Assembly (NCBI RefSeq): GCF_019334305.1
Contig: NZ_JAHWGH010000008.1
Coordinates: forward strand, 62,001 to 126,000
Direction of reading: 5' to 3'
DNA from: Rossellomorea orangium
GTDB lineage: Bacteria; Bacillota; Bacilli; Bacillales; Bacillaceae_B
Length of the DNA: 64,000 bases
Shown in pieces: positions 54,061 through 63,038 of this stretch (its first letter is position 1; each line of letters starts with the position of its first letter). The notes under the pieces were generated by a model. The model did not search any database. It had not been told where the DNA came from and worked only from the letters and a program-made list of their open reading frames with translations. The translations under genes were made by a program, and so were the position numbers.

Positions 54061-54483
54061 TCAGATTAATTCAGTTTGTAATTCAACTTCGATATTCCCA
54101 CTTGTTGCTTTTGAATATGGGCAAACACCATGGGCTTTTTCTACTAATTGCTTCGCTTCGTCCAATTCGACACCGCTGACACCTACGACTAGCGCTACGC
54201 CCAGCTTGAATCCGCCATCCGTATCTTTACCGATGGAGACTTCCGCCGTTACCTTGGATTCAATTTTCTTCTTTTCCTGACGAGCGACTAAATTAAGTGC
54301 GCTGTCAAAGCAAGCCGCATATCCTGCTGCAAATAGCTGCTCCGGATTTGTTGCTCCTTCAGCCCCGTTGCCACCAAGTGATTTTGGCATGGCGAGTGCC
54401 ACATCCAATACTCCGTCACTGCTTTTTACTTTTCCTGCGCGGCCGCCTTCAGCCGTGGCTTTTGCTGTGTATAATGCATCCAT
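54061..54483 (-). CDS. ohrA: Organic hydroperoxide resistance protein (OsmC/Ohr family)
   Basis: A 140-residue thiol peroxidase that reduces organic hydroperoxides. Catalytic Cys58 lies in AACFDSAL and resolving Cys121 in GVCPYSKAT, and the start MDALYTAKATAEGGRAG is typical of Ohr. The ATG at 54483 lies 6 nt behind GAGGAGTG. It is divergent from the OhrR-type regulator, the usual arrangement for peroxide-inducible ohr genes. Confidence 0.94.
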   Translation of the reverse strand: MDALYTAKATAEGGRAGKVKSSDGVLDVALAMPKSLGGNGAEGATNPEQLFAAGYAACFDSALNLVARQEKKKIESKVTAEVSIGKDTDGGFKLGVALVVGVSGVELDEAKQLVEKAHGVCPYSKATSGNIEVELQTELI

Positions 54484-54505
54484 TTTATTCACTCCTCAAT
54501 TTGTA

Positions 54506-54578
54506 TTGTGTACAACTTAATTCTACAAAATCAATTGTATCGGTCTTGATTAAAATTGTCAACAATTTAGTTGTGTAA
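54506..54578. promoter_or_regulatory. Candidate OhrR operator region
   Basis: The divergent region contains TTGTGTACAACTTAATTC (54506) followed by ATCAATTGTAT, and ATTGTCAACAATTTAGTTGT further on (54555-54574). AT-rich TACAA/TTGTA-type dyads of this kind are known OhrR targets. Exact borders are not certain. Confidence 0.5.
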
Positions 54579-54654
54579 AATTAAATTTGATAAATGATAG
54601 TCTTTTTTGTATGATAATCTCAATTAGTATGTTTCAAGAAAGGAATCGACATGT

Positions 54655-55083
54655 ATGAAAGATCCACTTTTATTGGAAAATCAAATCTGTTTTAAAATAT
54701 ACACTGCTGAGCGGGAGATAACGAAGCTCTACCGGAGCCTGCTGGAGGAAATCGGAGTCACGTATCCTCAGTATCTGGCTTTACTCGTTTTATGGGAAGA
54801 ACAAACAATATCTGTGAAGGAACTCGGGAGGAAGCTTTTCCTGGATTCAGGCACACTGACACCCATGTTGAAAAGGATGGAAGCAAACGGACTTGTTGAA
54901 AGGACACGATCGAAAGAGGATGAGCGGAGTGTTGTCATCAGTCTTACTGAAAGAGGAAGAGACCTCAAGGAAAAAGCAGAATGTGTCCCGACCCGTTTAT
55001 TGGAGCGTCTTGAGATGGACGGTGAGGAGTTAAATCAGCTGGATCAGACGCTGACGACGATTTTGAATAGACTGCAGAATTAA
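54655..55083 (+). CDS. ohrR: Peroxide-sensing MarR-family repressor OhrR
   Basis: A 142-residue MarR-type repressor that loses DNA binding when its N-terminal cysteine is oxidised by organic hydroperoxides. That cysteine is Cys12 (ENQICFKIYTAEREITKLY, the OhrR signature). The winged helix follows (SVKELGRKLFLDSGTLTPML, RTRSKEDERSVVISLT). It has no second conserved cysteine, so it is a one-Cys type. It is divergent from ohrA. Confidence 0.92.
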   Translation: MKDPLLLENQICFKIYTAEREITKLYRSLLEEIGVTYPQYLALLVLWEEQTISVKELGRKLFLDSGTLTPMLKRMEANGLVERTRSKEDERSVVISLTERGRDLKEKAECVPTRLLERLEMDGEELNQLDQTLTTILNRLQN

Positions 55084-55123
55084 CTGTATATTTCTCGGGA
55101 TTCAGTTGTTATAATTTGGTTAT

Positions 55124-55249
55124 TAGCTGGATTTTTGATTGTTTTGGCTTGATTTTATGTGAAAGCGGCCGGATTCTTCTGGTATTCGGCTGGTTTTTCT
55201 TGCGAAACGGCTGAATTTTCACGAATTTCGGCCAAATTCTCCCCTATAA
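55124..55249. repeat. Array of six 21-bp units, locus 1
   Basis: Six cores related to CGGCTGGATT start at 55124, 55145, 55166, 55187, 55208 and 55229, exactly 21 bp apart, each followed by 11 bp of unrelated AT-rich sequence. It lies between ohrR and the NERD gene. The same design recurs at 60723. Confidence 0.85.
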
Positions 55250-55290
55250 TGACTTGAATTCAGCTCATTTATCTAAGAGGAGTGATTCTA

Positions 55291-56349
55291 TTGATCGTAA
55301 AAGAGCTTGAACCCCCTGAAATCATCTTCAAACTTGAAGCATTACTGAAGCGGTTGTCCAAATACTACATTGGAAGACATGAAATTGAAATTCAGTTGGC
55401 AAGATACAGAGCTGGGTACAACGGCGAAATGTCACTTTCTTATTATTTGAAACAGCTCTCGGTAAAAGAGTATATTATCCTTCATGATCTGCGCCTTTGC
55501 CATCAATCAACCTGTTTTCAGATGGATACCGTCATTCTTCATAAGAATTTCATCCTCATTCTTGAAGTGAAAAATATCTCAGGTGACATTTACATTGATA
55601 CGACTTACAATCAAATGATTCGAACACTAAACGGTACAACGGAAGTATTTCCTGATCCCATTCTCCAGTCTTCAAATCAAAGGAAGAACCTTGAAAGATG
55701 GTTGATTGAAAATAAATGTCCTGCTATTCCCATTGAGAATCTGGTTGTATTCACCAACACCAATACCTATATTAAAAATTCTCCGCAAGACCAAAGTGTA
55801 TTTCGAAGACTGGTTAGAAGTCCTAAACTTCTTTTCTTCATCGAAAACTATACCAAGTCCTATCAAACCCCTATTTTCACTCCTAAACAACTATCCAAGT
55901 GGTCAAACTTCTTATTGAAAAACCATTCACCTAAATCCTACAACGTTCTAAAACAATTCAATGTTCCACAAACTGAAATCCTTACCGGCGTCTATTGTGC
56001 TCATTGTCAACATGTCTCCATGGAGAGAATAAGCGGTACGTGGAGGTGCATGAGTTGTCTATCCATTCAAAAAGATGCTCATATTAGTGCATTGATAGAC
56101 TATATTTATCTGAGCACACCATTTATAACGAACAGGGAAGCAAGGAAGTTCTTAAAGATTGAATCCATCTCGGTTATACGAAAGCTCCTTCAAAACTTGA
56201 ACCTCCCATCCACAGGCACGACAAAAGATAGAACCTACGACTTAACGCCACTCATCAAGTCTCCTCCTTCTCCCCCCGATAAGCCAGCACCGTTGTCTTC
56301 AAAGAAGCATAATTCCCGATTGCCGCATATCCGTAAAAAAAGCCCATGA
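55291..56349 (+). CDS. NERD-domain protein with a zinc ribbon
   Basis: A 352-residue protein. An N-terminal NERD (nuclease-related) domain spans about residues 35-150: GYNGEMSLSYYLKQL, HDLRLCHQSTCFQMDTVIL, then ILILEVKNISGDIYID, which matches the restriction-endonuclease-like D...ExK core. A zinc ribbon (CAHC near 236 and CMSC near 253) and a short helical module follow, ending in a basic Pro-rich tail. NERD proteins are thought to process DNA but few are studied. The start is TTG at 55291, 8 nt behind AGAGGAG. Its last 95 nt overlap a convergent gene. Confidence 0.82.
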   Translation: MIVKELEPPEIIFKLEALLKRLSKYYIGRHEIEIQLARYRAGYNGEMSLSYYLKQLSVKEYIILHDLRLCHQSTCFQMDTVILHKNFILILEVKNISGDIYIDTTYNQMIRTLNGTTEVFPDPILQSSNQRKNLERWLIENKCPAIPIENLVVFTNTNTYIKNSPQDQSVFRRLVRSPKLLFFIENYTKSYQTPIFTPKQLSKWSNFLLKNHSPKSYNVLKQFNVPQTEILTGVYCAHCQHVSMERISGTWRCMSCLSIQKDAHISALIDYIYLSTPFITNREARKFLKIESISVIRKLLQNLNLPSTGTTKDRTYDLTPLIKSPPSPPDKPAPLSSKKHNSRLPHIRKKSP

Positions 56350-56539
56350 AAAGACCCGTGACGAGATGTCCTCGGTGACTGATGAAAATGGAAATGAACA
56401 GTCCAAGTATGACGGCGATATTCGGGACTAAAAAAGCCCGTGGCTTAAATAAAACTTTAATCAGTTGAGTTAAAAGGATAATAACAGGAATCGCAATGAC
56501 GGCATCCCAGAAGTTAGTGTGAATAGTAGGGAAATCCAT
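56255..56539 (-). CDS. Small membrane protein overlapping the NERD gene end
   Basis: A 94-residue protein with three predicted membrane helices (AVIAIPVIILLTQLIKVLF, FLVPNIAVILGLFISIFI, LVTGLFMGFFYGYAAIG) and a charged C-terminus. Holin-like in size and shape, but no function can be assigned. GGAGG lies 6 nt before the ATG, a strong argument for a real gene. Its 3' end runs tail-to-tail through the last 95 nt of the NERD gene. Confidence 0.72.
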   Translation of the reverse strand: MDFPTIHTNFWDAVIAIPVIILLTQLIKVLFKPRAFLVPNIAVILGLFISIFISHRGHLVTGLFMGFFYGYAAIGNYASLKTTVLAYRGEKEET

Positions 56540-56594
56540 AGTAAACCTCCAATAAGGGTTTTACTCATACTATTTCCTTAACCGGCAAAATTAC

Positions 56595-56624
56595 TAAAAA
56601 AGATGACCCCATAATGGGATCATC
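56595..56624 (-). terminator. Terminator after the flavodoxin-fold reductase gene
   Basis: On the minus strand GATGATCCC / GGGGTCATC is followed by six T. It touches the stop codon. Confidence 0.85.
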
Positions 56625-57163
56625 TATGATTTGAATCGGTCATTCCAACGTTCAGCCTTCTCAAGTGCTGCTGTATCATTGACAATTTCACCAGGCTTGA
56701 CTCCTGCACCGATCATATAGTCTGTGAATTCCATGTTGACGAACTGAAAAATGTAATCAAACTGCTGAACGAGTGGAAGTCCTTTTATCTTGGCGGAGTT
56801 TCCTCCGGTAATCACTACATACGCTTTCTTTTTCGTAAGCTCTTCTTTTAGATTGAAACGTTCATCACGAAGGTACTGACTCCAGCGGTCAAAGAAGTTC
56901 TTCATCGGGCCGCTCATCCCATACCAATAAAGGGGAGTCGCAAATAATAAAACGTCGTGCTCTTCCATCAAATGGACCAGCTTTTCGTAATCATCCTCGA
57001 CGGGAAGGAAGCCTCCTTCAGAATGGCGAAGGTCTTCGATCGGCTCGATATGCATGTCGGCCAGGGAAACGACAGTATGATCGGTTCCTTCTACGATTTT
57101 CTTTGCAAGGTATTCTGAGTTTCCGTTTTTTCGTGTGCTTCCTAAAAGGGCTAATACTTTCAT
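56624..57163 (-). CDS. Flavodoxin-fold NAD(P)H-dependent reductase (YwqN-like)
   Basis: A 179-residue FMN-binding reductase. The phosphate loop GSTRKNGNSEYLAK binds FMN, and ATPLYWYGMSGPMKNFFDRW is the usual second FMN contact. It resembles B. subtilis YwqN, whose neighbour ywqM encodes a LysR regulator, and a LysR gene is close by here too. It lies 14 nt behind the permease gene and is probably in the same transcript. GAGGAGTG lies 7 nt before the ATG. Confidence 0.87.
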   Translation of the reverse strand: MKVLALLGSTRKNGNSEYLAKKIVEGTDHTVVSLADMHIEPIEDLRHSEGGFLPVEDDYEKLVHLMEEHDVLLFATPLYWYGMSGPMKNFFDRWSQYLRDERFNLKEELTKKKAYVVITGGNSAKIKGLPLVQQFDYIFQFVNMEFTDYMIGAGVKPGEIVNDTAALEKAERWNDRFKS

Positions 57164-57177
57164 ACTTCAACACTCCT

Positions 57178-58446
57178 CTATGAATTCAATTGTACCGTTT
57201 GTGTCGTTTTCTTCTTAGCATTCCATATGAAGACGATCAATACTACGCTTATAGGATAAATAGCGACCCAGCCGAGAAACGGGAAGAATCCAAGAGTCAG
57301 AACGAGGGAGGCCATGGAGGCGATCCATCCGATCTTATGATTCTTTAATAGCTTCAGCCCCGCGGCAGCTCCGCCGATATAGGTGGCAAAATAGGTAGCA
57401 TTCGGGAACGGAAGCAACGTTTCAAAGGACAGCCACCTTAATTGAACCGCCGATAACAAGACGGCAAAGATGATTGCGATGAATAATAGTCCGCCGGTTG
57501 GTGTTTTATAGTTAGAGTGTACCGCACCGAACCATTTCGGTGCCACCTTTTGCTTTGATAACGTGTAAGCGATCCGGGAACCGGCACTGACATAAGCGTT
57601 GGAACTGGCGATGGATATGAATAGTGCTGTAACGGAGACCGCAATCGCCCCGGGCCTTCCGAAAGATAAAAGGACCATATGACTGAGTGCAGTCTCAGCC
57701 ATTCCACCTGTGTAGCTATTAGTACCGACGACCATTATTCCTAGCATGATGTAAAGAACAGATACAATACCTGCACTCCATAACACGCCTTTCAGTGCAT
57801 CTTTACCGGGGTCACTGAATTCTCCCGACATATGCGTAACGCTTTCCCATCCAATGAAACACCAGAACAGAATTCCGATGGTAGGGACTGCTGTCCATAA
57901 CCCATTTGGCGCAAAGGGAGTGAAATGCTCCGCCTTGACATGGGGCATACTTGAAAAGATCGCAAACAATAAGACAAATAAGATAAGGGAAATGACCAGT
58001 GTCTGAATGAATCCCATTGTTTTCACACCAAAGAAATTGATGAGCAGAACGATGATTAAAATGCCCGCAGCCCCAAGTACCATTTCGGTGTGTCCCCAGT
58101 CAAATAGCTGCCCTAAATAAGAGCTACCTGTTAAAGCGATGATGGGGACACCTGTAGGGACAGAGAGCAGGAACATCCATCCTATGACGGTTCCAAAGGA
58201 TTTACCGAATGCTTCGGATACAAAATGTGAAACCCCTCCTGAACTAGGATGGAAGGCGGAAAGCAAACCCATCGTTAGGGCGAGGGGGATGGCAGCGAGA
58301 GAGATGACGATCCAAGAGATGATGGATAAAGGACCACTCATACTCGCTGCAACCCCAGGTAAAAATAGTACACCGGAACCAAGAACGGCTCCTATATATA
58401 AAGATATGATTTGTGGCAGACGCAGTGATTTTTGAAGCTGACTCAT
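57178..58446 (-). CDS. APC-family amino acid permease (YjeH-like)
   Basis: A 422-residue membrane protein with twelve predicted helices. APC motifs are YIGAVLGSGVLFLPGVAASM in helix 1 and FWCFIGWESVTHMSGEFSDPGKD in the middle. It resembles the E. coli YjeH methionine/branched-chain exporter type more than importers, but the substrate is unproven. GGAGGGG lies 4 nt before the ATG. It is divergent from a LysR gene and precedes the YwqN-like reductase gene. Confidence 0.86.
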   Translation of the reverse strand: MSQLQKSLRLPQIISLYIGAVLGSGVLFLPGVAASMSGPLSIISWIVISLAAIPLALTMGLLSAFHPSSGGVSHFVSEAFGKSFGTVIGWMFLLSVPTGVPIIALTGSSYLGQLFDWGHTEMVLGAAGILIIVLLINFFGVKTMGFIQTLVISLILFVLLFAIFSSMPHVKAEHFTPFAPNGLWTAVPTIGILFWCFIGWESVTHMSGEFSDPGKDALKGVLWSAGIVSVLYIMLGIMVVGTNSYTGGMAETALSHMVLLSFGRPGAIAVSVTALFISIASSNAYVSAGSRIAYTLSKQKVAPKWFGAVHSNYKTPTGGLLFIAIIFAVLLSAVQLRWLSFETLLPFPNATYFATYIGGAAAGLKLLKNHKIGWIASMASLVLTLGFFPFLGWVAIYPISVVLIVFIWNAKKKTTQTVQLNS

Positions 58447-58491
58447 GATACCCCTCCAGAATGTTCATTCAGTATGGAGTATATCATTGCT

Positions 58492-58528
58492 GTTAGTATT
58501 GAAGTTATCTATAATTATTGATACTAAC
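58492..58528. promoter_or_regulatory. Candidate LysR operator
   Basis: Perfect 8-bp inverted repeat GTTAGTAT (58492-58499) and ATACTAAC (58521-58528) in the divergent region between the permease and lysR genes. Confidence 0.55.
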
Positions 58529-58557
58529 TATTGTAAAAGATGATGAGGGAGAATGAA

Positions 58558-59433
58558 ATGGATATCAACTATTTATATACCTTCAAAGAGGTAGCCAAGT
58601 GGGGAAGCTATACCAAAACCGGAGAGGAGCTCGGGTATGCTCAGTCCAGTGTCACGACCCAGATCAAGAAACTGGAGGATCATTATCAAGTCAAGCTATT
58701 CGAGCGGGTCGGCCGGAAAATGAGATTGACGCAATCGGGAGAGGAACTCTACTTCTATGTGGAGAAAATACTATCCCTACTGGATGAAGCGGAAGAACGG
58801 ATTTCGAAGGAAAGCAATCTGAGGGGAACCGTGCGCATCGGTACAGTAGAGTCTCTGGCCGCTTATTTCATCACACCATATATCAAGGAATTAAAAGGCA
58901 AACATCCAGATTTGAAGATCTTGCTTGAATCCGGACTTTGTCCAAATTTAAAAGAAGGCACCCTCCAGGGAAAGTTCGATATCTCGATTTTATTGGACCG
59001 CTTATCGGAACATCCCGATTTGATGACGATTCCCATTCGTCAAGAGAAATTGGTGATGATCGCCCCGCCAAGGCACCGTCTGAATGGCTTGAAAGAAATG
59101 AACTTAAAAGAGCTTGAAACTGAAACACTGATCCTGACCGAGGAAGGATGTTCGTATCGTGTCCTGCTTGAGCAATTATTAAAAGAAGAAAACATTCAGG
59201 CAAAATCGGTCATCTCTTTCAGCAGTTTAGAGGCCATAAAGCAATGTGTAGCGGATGATTTGGGCCTTGCCATCATGCCTGAGATAGCAGTGAAGAAAGA
59301 TATTGAGAGCGGGAAAGTCGTCCAAATCCCCTTTGATCATAAAAAAATCCCGGTGTATACGCAGATCGTTTATCAAAAGAAAAAGTGGCTGACGCCTCCG
59401 ATTGCACAATTCATTTCAGCCTTGACTTCGTAG
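58558..59433 (+). CDS. LysR-family regulator
   Basis: A 291-residue LysR regulator with an N-terminal helix-turn-helix (MDINYLYTFKEVAKWGSYTK, then YAQSSVTTQIKKLEDHYQVKLFERVGRKMRLT) and a C-terminal effector-binding domain. It begins at the ATG at 58558, behind GAGGGAGA. The upstream ATG 58540 lies before that site. It probably controls the divergent permease-reductase pair. The effector is unknown. Confidence 0.92.
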   Translation: MDINYLYTFKEVAKWGSYTKTGEELGYAQSSVTTQIKKLEDHYQVKLFERVGRKMRLTQSGEELYFYVEKILSLLDEAEERISKESNLRGTVRIGTVESLAAYFITPYIKELKGKHPDLKILLESGLCPNLKEGTLQGKFDISILLDRLSEHPDLMTIPIRQEKLVMIAPPRHRLNGLKEMNLKELETETLILTEEGCSYRVLLEQLLKEENIQAKSVISFSSLEAIKQCVADDLGLAIMPEIAVKKDIESGKVVQIPFDHKKIPVYTQIVYQKKKWLTPPIAQFISALTS

Positions 59434-59534
59434 TCATCAAAATCTTTGATATATAATATGAAAAACTATCAATATCTCCATGGGTGAATCTAGTGCTAAA
59501 ATGAATACAAACTACAATTGAAGAGGTGTTAAAT

Positions 59535-60698
59535 ATGAATACGTTTTTACAATACAATCCCACAAAGCTATACTTCGGTAAAGATGAAGTGAAGCAACTG
59601 CCTTCCATCCTGGATAAAGGACTGAACGTGTTACTCGTTTACGGCGGAGGAAGCATCAAGCGTAATGGCGTTTATGACGATGTGATGAACGAATTGAAGA
59701 AAATCGATGCAAACGTTTTTGAACTAAGCGGAGTCGAGCCGAATCCCCGTTTAACGACGGTTCGTAAGGGTGTTACGATCTGTCAAAAAGAAGGGATTGA
59801 TTTCATCCTGGCCGTAGGCGGCGGCAGCGTCATCGATTGTACAAAGGCGATCTCGGCAGGAGCCAAATATGATGGAGACGTGTGGGAACTGATCACCGCC
59901 AAAGCACCAATCAATGAGGCACTTCCCTTTGGAACGGTTCTGACCCTTGCAGCTACGGGTTCTGAAATGAACTCTGTTTCGGTCATCACGAACTGGGAAA
60001 CGAATGATAAATTAGGATGGGGATCTCCTCATGTGTTCCCGGCATTTTCAATTCTCGATCCTGCTTATACATTTTCTGTACCACGTGATCAGACGATCTA
60101 TGGGATTGTGGACAGCATGTCACATGCCCTTGAACACTATTTCCACCGGACTGAAAATACTCCGATGATAGATGGGTTCATTGAGTCGCTTCTAAGAACG
60201 GCGATTGCAACCGGCCCTAAACTGCTGGAGGATTTGGAGTCGTTCAAGCATAGGGAAACGATGATGTACATCAGTACGACCGCATTTAACGGAACCCTTT
60301 CCAACGGGACAGACGGCGGTGATTGGGCAACACACAGAATCGAGCATGCCATTTCTGCGATTTATGATATTCCACATGGAGGCGGCCTTGCGATTCTTTT
60401 CCCTAACTGGCTGGAGCATGTCCTGGAAGAGGATCCATCACGGGTCAAACAGCTTGCGGTAAATGTTTTCGGGATTTCGCCTGATGGCAAGGACGATATC
60501 GAAGTGGCAAGAGAGGGAGCAAAAGCGCTGCGTGATTTCTGGAACTCACTTGGGGCTCCAAGTACACTTGCCGATTATGATATTGACGATAGTCAGTTTG
60601 ATGCCATTGTAGAGAAGACGTTCATCAAGCCAGGCGTCGGGACGTATAAGGAAATGGATTATGATAGTGTGCGGGATATATTGAAGCGCTCGTTATGA
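59535..60698 (+). CDS. yugJ: Iron-containing alcohol dehydrogenase (butanol dehydrogenase type)
   Basis: A 387-residue type III alcohol dehydrogenase, the length of B. subtilis YugJ/YugK. It has [18 protein letters not shown] at the start, the NAD(P)-binding [23 protein letters not shown] and the iron-site histidines in [11 protein letters not shown] and [12 protein letters not shown]. It should reduce aldehydes such as butanal with NAD(P)H. AGAGGTG lies 6 nt before the ATG at 59535. A 21-bp repeat array and a terminator follow. Confidence 0.92.
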   Translation: MNTFLQYNPTKLYFGKDEVKQLPSILDKGLNVLLVYGGGSIKRNGVYDDVMNELKKIDANVFELSGVEPNPRLTTVRKGVTICQKEGIDFILAVGGGSVIDCTKAISAGAKYDGDVWELITAKAPINEALPFGTVLTLAATGSEMNSVSVITNWETNDKLGWGSPHVFPAFSILDPAYTFSVPRDQTIYGIVDSMSHALEHYFHRTENTPMIDGFIESLLRTAIATGPKLLEDLESFKHRETMMYISTTAFNGTLSNGTDGGDWATHRIEHAISAIYDIPHGGGLAILFPNWLEHVLEEDPSRVKQLAVNVFGISPDGKDDIEVAREGAKALRDFWNSLGAPSTLADYDIDDSQFDAIVEKTFIKPGVGTYKEMDYDSVRDILKRSL

Positions 60699-60722
60699 GG
60701 GTTTGAGGTAATAAATGGCATT

Positions 60723-60848
60723 CGGCTGGATTTTCTTTAAAAACGGCTGGATTAGGATCGATTTCGGCTTGATTAAGACAGAAAACAGCTGGATTCTTCA
60801 TCGTTTCGGCCGGATTTTTACCTAAAGCGGCTCAATTTCAAAACCAGA
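60723..60848. repeat. Array of six 21-bp units, locus 2
   Basis: Six cores of CGGCTGGATT or close variants start at 60723, 60744, 60765, 60786, 60807 and 60828, exactly 21 bp apart, with 11-bp unconserved spacers. It lies between the adh stop codon and its terminator, so it would be in the 3' untranslated RNA. Confidence 0.88.
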
Positions 60849-60857
60849 CCCCACATT

Positions 60858-60892
60858 AAAAGGACGAATCGCCAAAACGATTCGTCCTTTTT
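60858..60892. terminator. Bidirectional terminator
   Basis: Perfect 14-bp stem AAAAGGACGAATCG / CGATTCGTCCTTTT with loop CCAAAA. Confidence 0.92.
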
Positions 60893-60901
60893 ACGTTAGT
60901 A

Positions 60902-61357
60902 TCATCTTCTCCTGAAGCCTTCTTCACGAAGATACAATGCTGCTTCATCATACCCGCCGAAACTGTCTTCCAAATTGTCACCGGCATATATATTCCAGCG
61001 GTCGTCTTCCTCGATTAGTTGCAGGGAGTGTCCTTCAGCGTCTTTCCACAACTCTTCTACTGGTGGAGCAACTACTTCTTCTGTTGCCAGAAAGTCGATG
61101 GAAGAACGGACGATTTCCAGGAGTTCATCTCGAGTAAAGTCCCTGATATTCACAAGGCCTTTCTGGTTCGCTTCATACGCTTGAAGACTGCCTGTATAAA
61201 CAAACCCATTTCCGTTCGGGTGAAGGTGGTACACGACAGTCGTCTTTTCGTATAGACTGTCTTCAAAATGGAAGTTCACCCGGTTCATCGAAACATCCTT
61301 CCGTGTAAGCTCAGGAAAGTCTTCTATGACAGCTAATTTTTCCTCAAATGTCAGCAC
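60902..61357 (-). CDS. Conserved protein of unknown function
   Basis: A 151-residue soluble acidic protein that I do not recognise by family name. It has an N-terminal part [20 protein letters not shown], a beta-rich middle with [16 protein letters not shown], and a C-terminal half with aromatic and acidic repeats ([31 protein letters not shown]). The start is GTG at 61357 behind TGAGGAAT. It is divergent from the DEAD-box helicase gene and has its own terminator. Confidence 0.72.
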   Translation of the reverse strand: MLTFEEKLAVIEDFPELTRKDVSMNRVNFHFEDSLYEKTTVVYHLHPNGNGFVYTGSLQAYEANQKGLVNIRDFTRDELLEIVRSSIDFLATEEVVAPPVEELWKDAEGHSLQLIEEDDRWNIYAGDNLEDSFGGYDEAALYLREEGFRRR

Positions 61358-61457
61358 TGTTATTCCTCATTTCATTTTACGATTTCCCCATTATAACACA
61401 GGCCCCTATTTTCTAAAGTGGTTTACAGGTATAATGAGGAACAAAGAGGTGACCCCA

Positions 61458-62879
61458 ATGAATGATTTTACTTCCTTAGGTATCCAGCCTAAGTATGTCA
61501 ATGCATTAAAAGAACAATCCATTATAGAACCTACGCCGATTCAGAGTGAGACCATTCCTTTTCTCTTAAACGGGGAAGATGTAATTGGACAGGCGCAAAC
61601 AGGAACAGGAAAAACGATGGCCTTTATCCTGCCCATGCTAGCCAAGATCGATCCTGAAAAAGATGAAATCCAGTCACTTATCGTGACTCCGACCAGGGAG
61701 CTCGCGATTCAAGTAACGGCTGAATTAAATCAGATTCTTTCTTCAACGGAAGATGATATACATGTGCTGGCCGTATACGGTGGCCAGGATGTCGAGAAGC
61801 AGATTAAGAGATTGAAGAATAAAGCGATTCATATCGTGATCGGAACACCGGGTCGGATACTTGATCATGTACGCCGAGAGACGGTCGACTTTTCGAATGT
61901 ATCGTTTCTTGTATTAGATGAAGCGGATCAGATGCTTCATATCGGATTTTTCGATGAAGTAGAAGCGATCATCCGCGAGACGCCGTTCACTCGTCAGACA
62001 GCGCTGTTTTCAGCGACGATGTCCAAGGATATCCGCAAGATCGGCAAGCGCTATATGAATCGTCCCCATAATGTACAGATCCGTGAAAAAGAAAAGATCG
62101 TACAGGAAATTCAGCAGGAAGTCGTGGAAACGACGGATCGTATGAAACTCGATGCCCTCAGCCAGACGATTCATGAGGTTCAGCCGTTCCTCGGAATCAT
62201 TTTCTGCCGGACAAAGAGAAGGGTTAGTAAGCTCCTTGGGGATCTCAAAGCAAGGGGCTTTCTAGTCGATGAGCTCCACGGTGACCTGTCCCAGGCAAAG
62301 CGGGAAAACGTGATGAAGAAGTTCAGGGACGCAAAGCTCCAACTTCTTATTGCGACAGACGTGGCAGCACGCGGGCTTGACGTCGAGGGTGTCACACATG
62401 TATTTAATTATGACATTCCACAAGATGTAGAAAGCTACATTCACAGAATCGGACGTACGGGCCGAGCCGGGAACGACGGGCTTGCCATCACGTTTGTAGC
62501 ATTAAAGGATAAGCAGGACCTGGAAGTGATTGAAAAAGGGATTGGTCGTTCCTTGCCCCGTCGGGTTGTAGAGGTTGTTCCTGCGAAAGGGACCTCTAAT
62601 GCGCCTAAAGGATCCAATGAAAGTGCGAAAGATCGCCGTGAAAAGAAGATTCAAGCGAATAAAGACCGTAAAGCACGGCACCCACGTGGAGGCAGACCAC
62701 GGACGGATGAAAGTAATGGTCCTTCACACAAGAGGAGTTCCGGTCGAGTGGACTCACGTCGAAGTGGTGAATCAACGGCCTCTTCCAGGGGCAGCCGAAG
62801 AGGCTCTACGGAAAGGACTAACTCCGGTACTAAGCGAAATAGCGGGGGAAGATCCACTTCCAGTCGCAGAGGAATGTAG
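61458..62879 (+). CDS. DEAD-box RNA helicase
   Basis: A 473-residue ATP-dependent RNA helicase with all motifs in order: FTSLGIQP Q-motif region, [26 protein letters not shown], then in the second domain [15 protein letters not shown] and [10 protein letters not shown]. The C-terminal 85 residues are low-complexity, rich in Arg, Ser and Gly, and probably bind RNA. Such proteins help ribosome assembly, mRNA turnover and cold growth. Which of the CshA/CshB/YfmL groups it belongs to is not decided. The ATG at 61458 lies 5 nt behind AAGAGGTGA. Confidence 0.93.
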   Translation: MNDFTSLGIQPKYVNALKEQSIIEPTPIQSETIPFLLNGEDVIGQAQTGTGKTMAFILPMLAKIDPEKDEIQSLIVTPTRELAIQVTAELNQILSSTEDDIHVLAVYGGQDVEKQIKRLKNKAIHIVIGTPGRILDHVRRETVDFSNVSFLVLDEADQMLHIGFFDEVEAIIRETPFTRQTALFSATMSKDIRKIGKRYMNRPHNVQIREKEKIVQEIQQEVVETTDRMKLDALSQTIHEVQPFLGIIFCRTKRRVSKLLGDLKARGFLVDELHGDLSQAKRENVMKKFRDAKLQLLIATDVAARGLDVEGVTHVFNYDIPQDVESYIHRIGRTGRAGNDGLAITFVALKDKQDLEVIEKGIGRSLPRRVVEVVPAKGTSNAPKGSNESAKDRREKKIQANKDRKARHPRGGRPRTDESNGPSHKRSSGRVDSRRSGESTASSRGSRRGSTERTNSGTKRNSGGRSTSSRRGM

Positions 62880-62884
62880 CCTGT

Positions 62885-62920
62885 TAGCATGGTGACACTA
62901 GTGTCATCATGCTATTTATT
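62885..62920 (+). terminator. Terminator after the helicase gene
   Basis: TAGCATG(g)TGACAC / GTGTCA(t)CATGCTA hairpin with a T-rich tail. Confidence 0.85.
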
Positions 62921-63038
62921 TTGACTGGATACCTTTGATAATTTCTGAATATTCCCAAAAATATAGCGGGATCTGGTAAAATGATTCCTATAAACGATTC
63001 ACAGCAGTCATTACGAATCAGAAGGGATGGATATACAT

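Noticed and set aside
62575-62895. Overlapping frames over the 3' end of the DEAD-box helicase gene on both strands
   Set aside because: They come from the Arg/Ser/Gly-rich tail codons. The helicase frame is continuous and complete.
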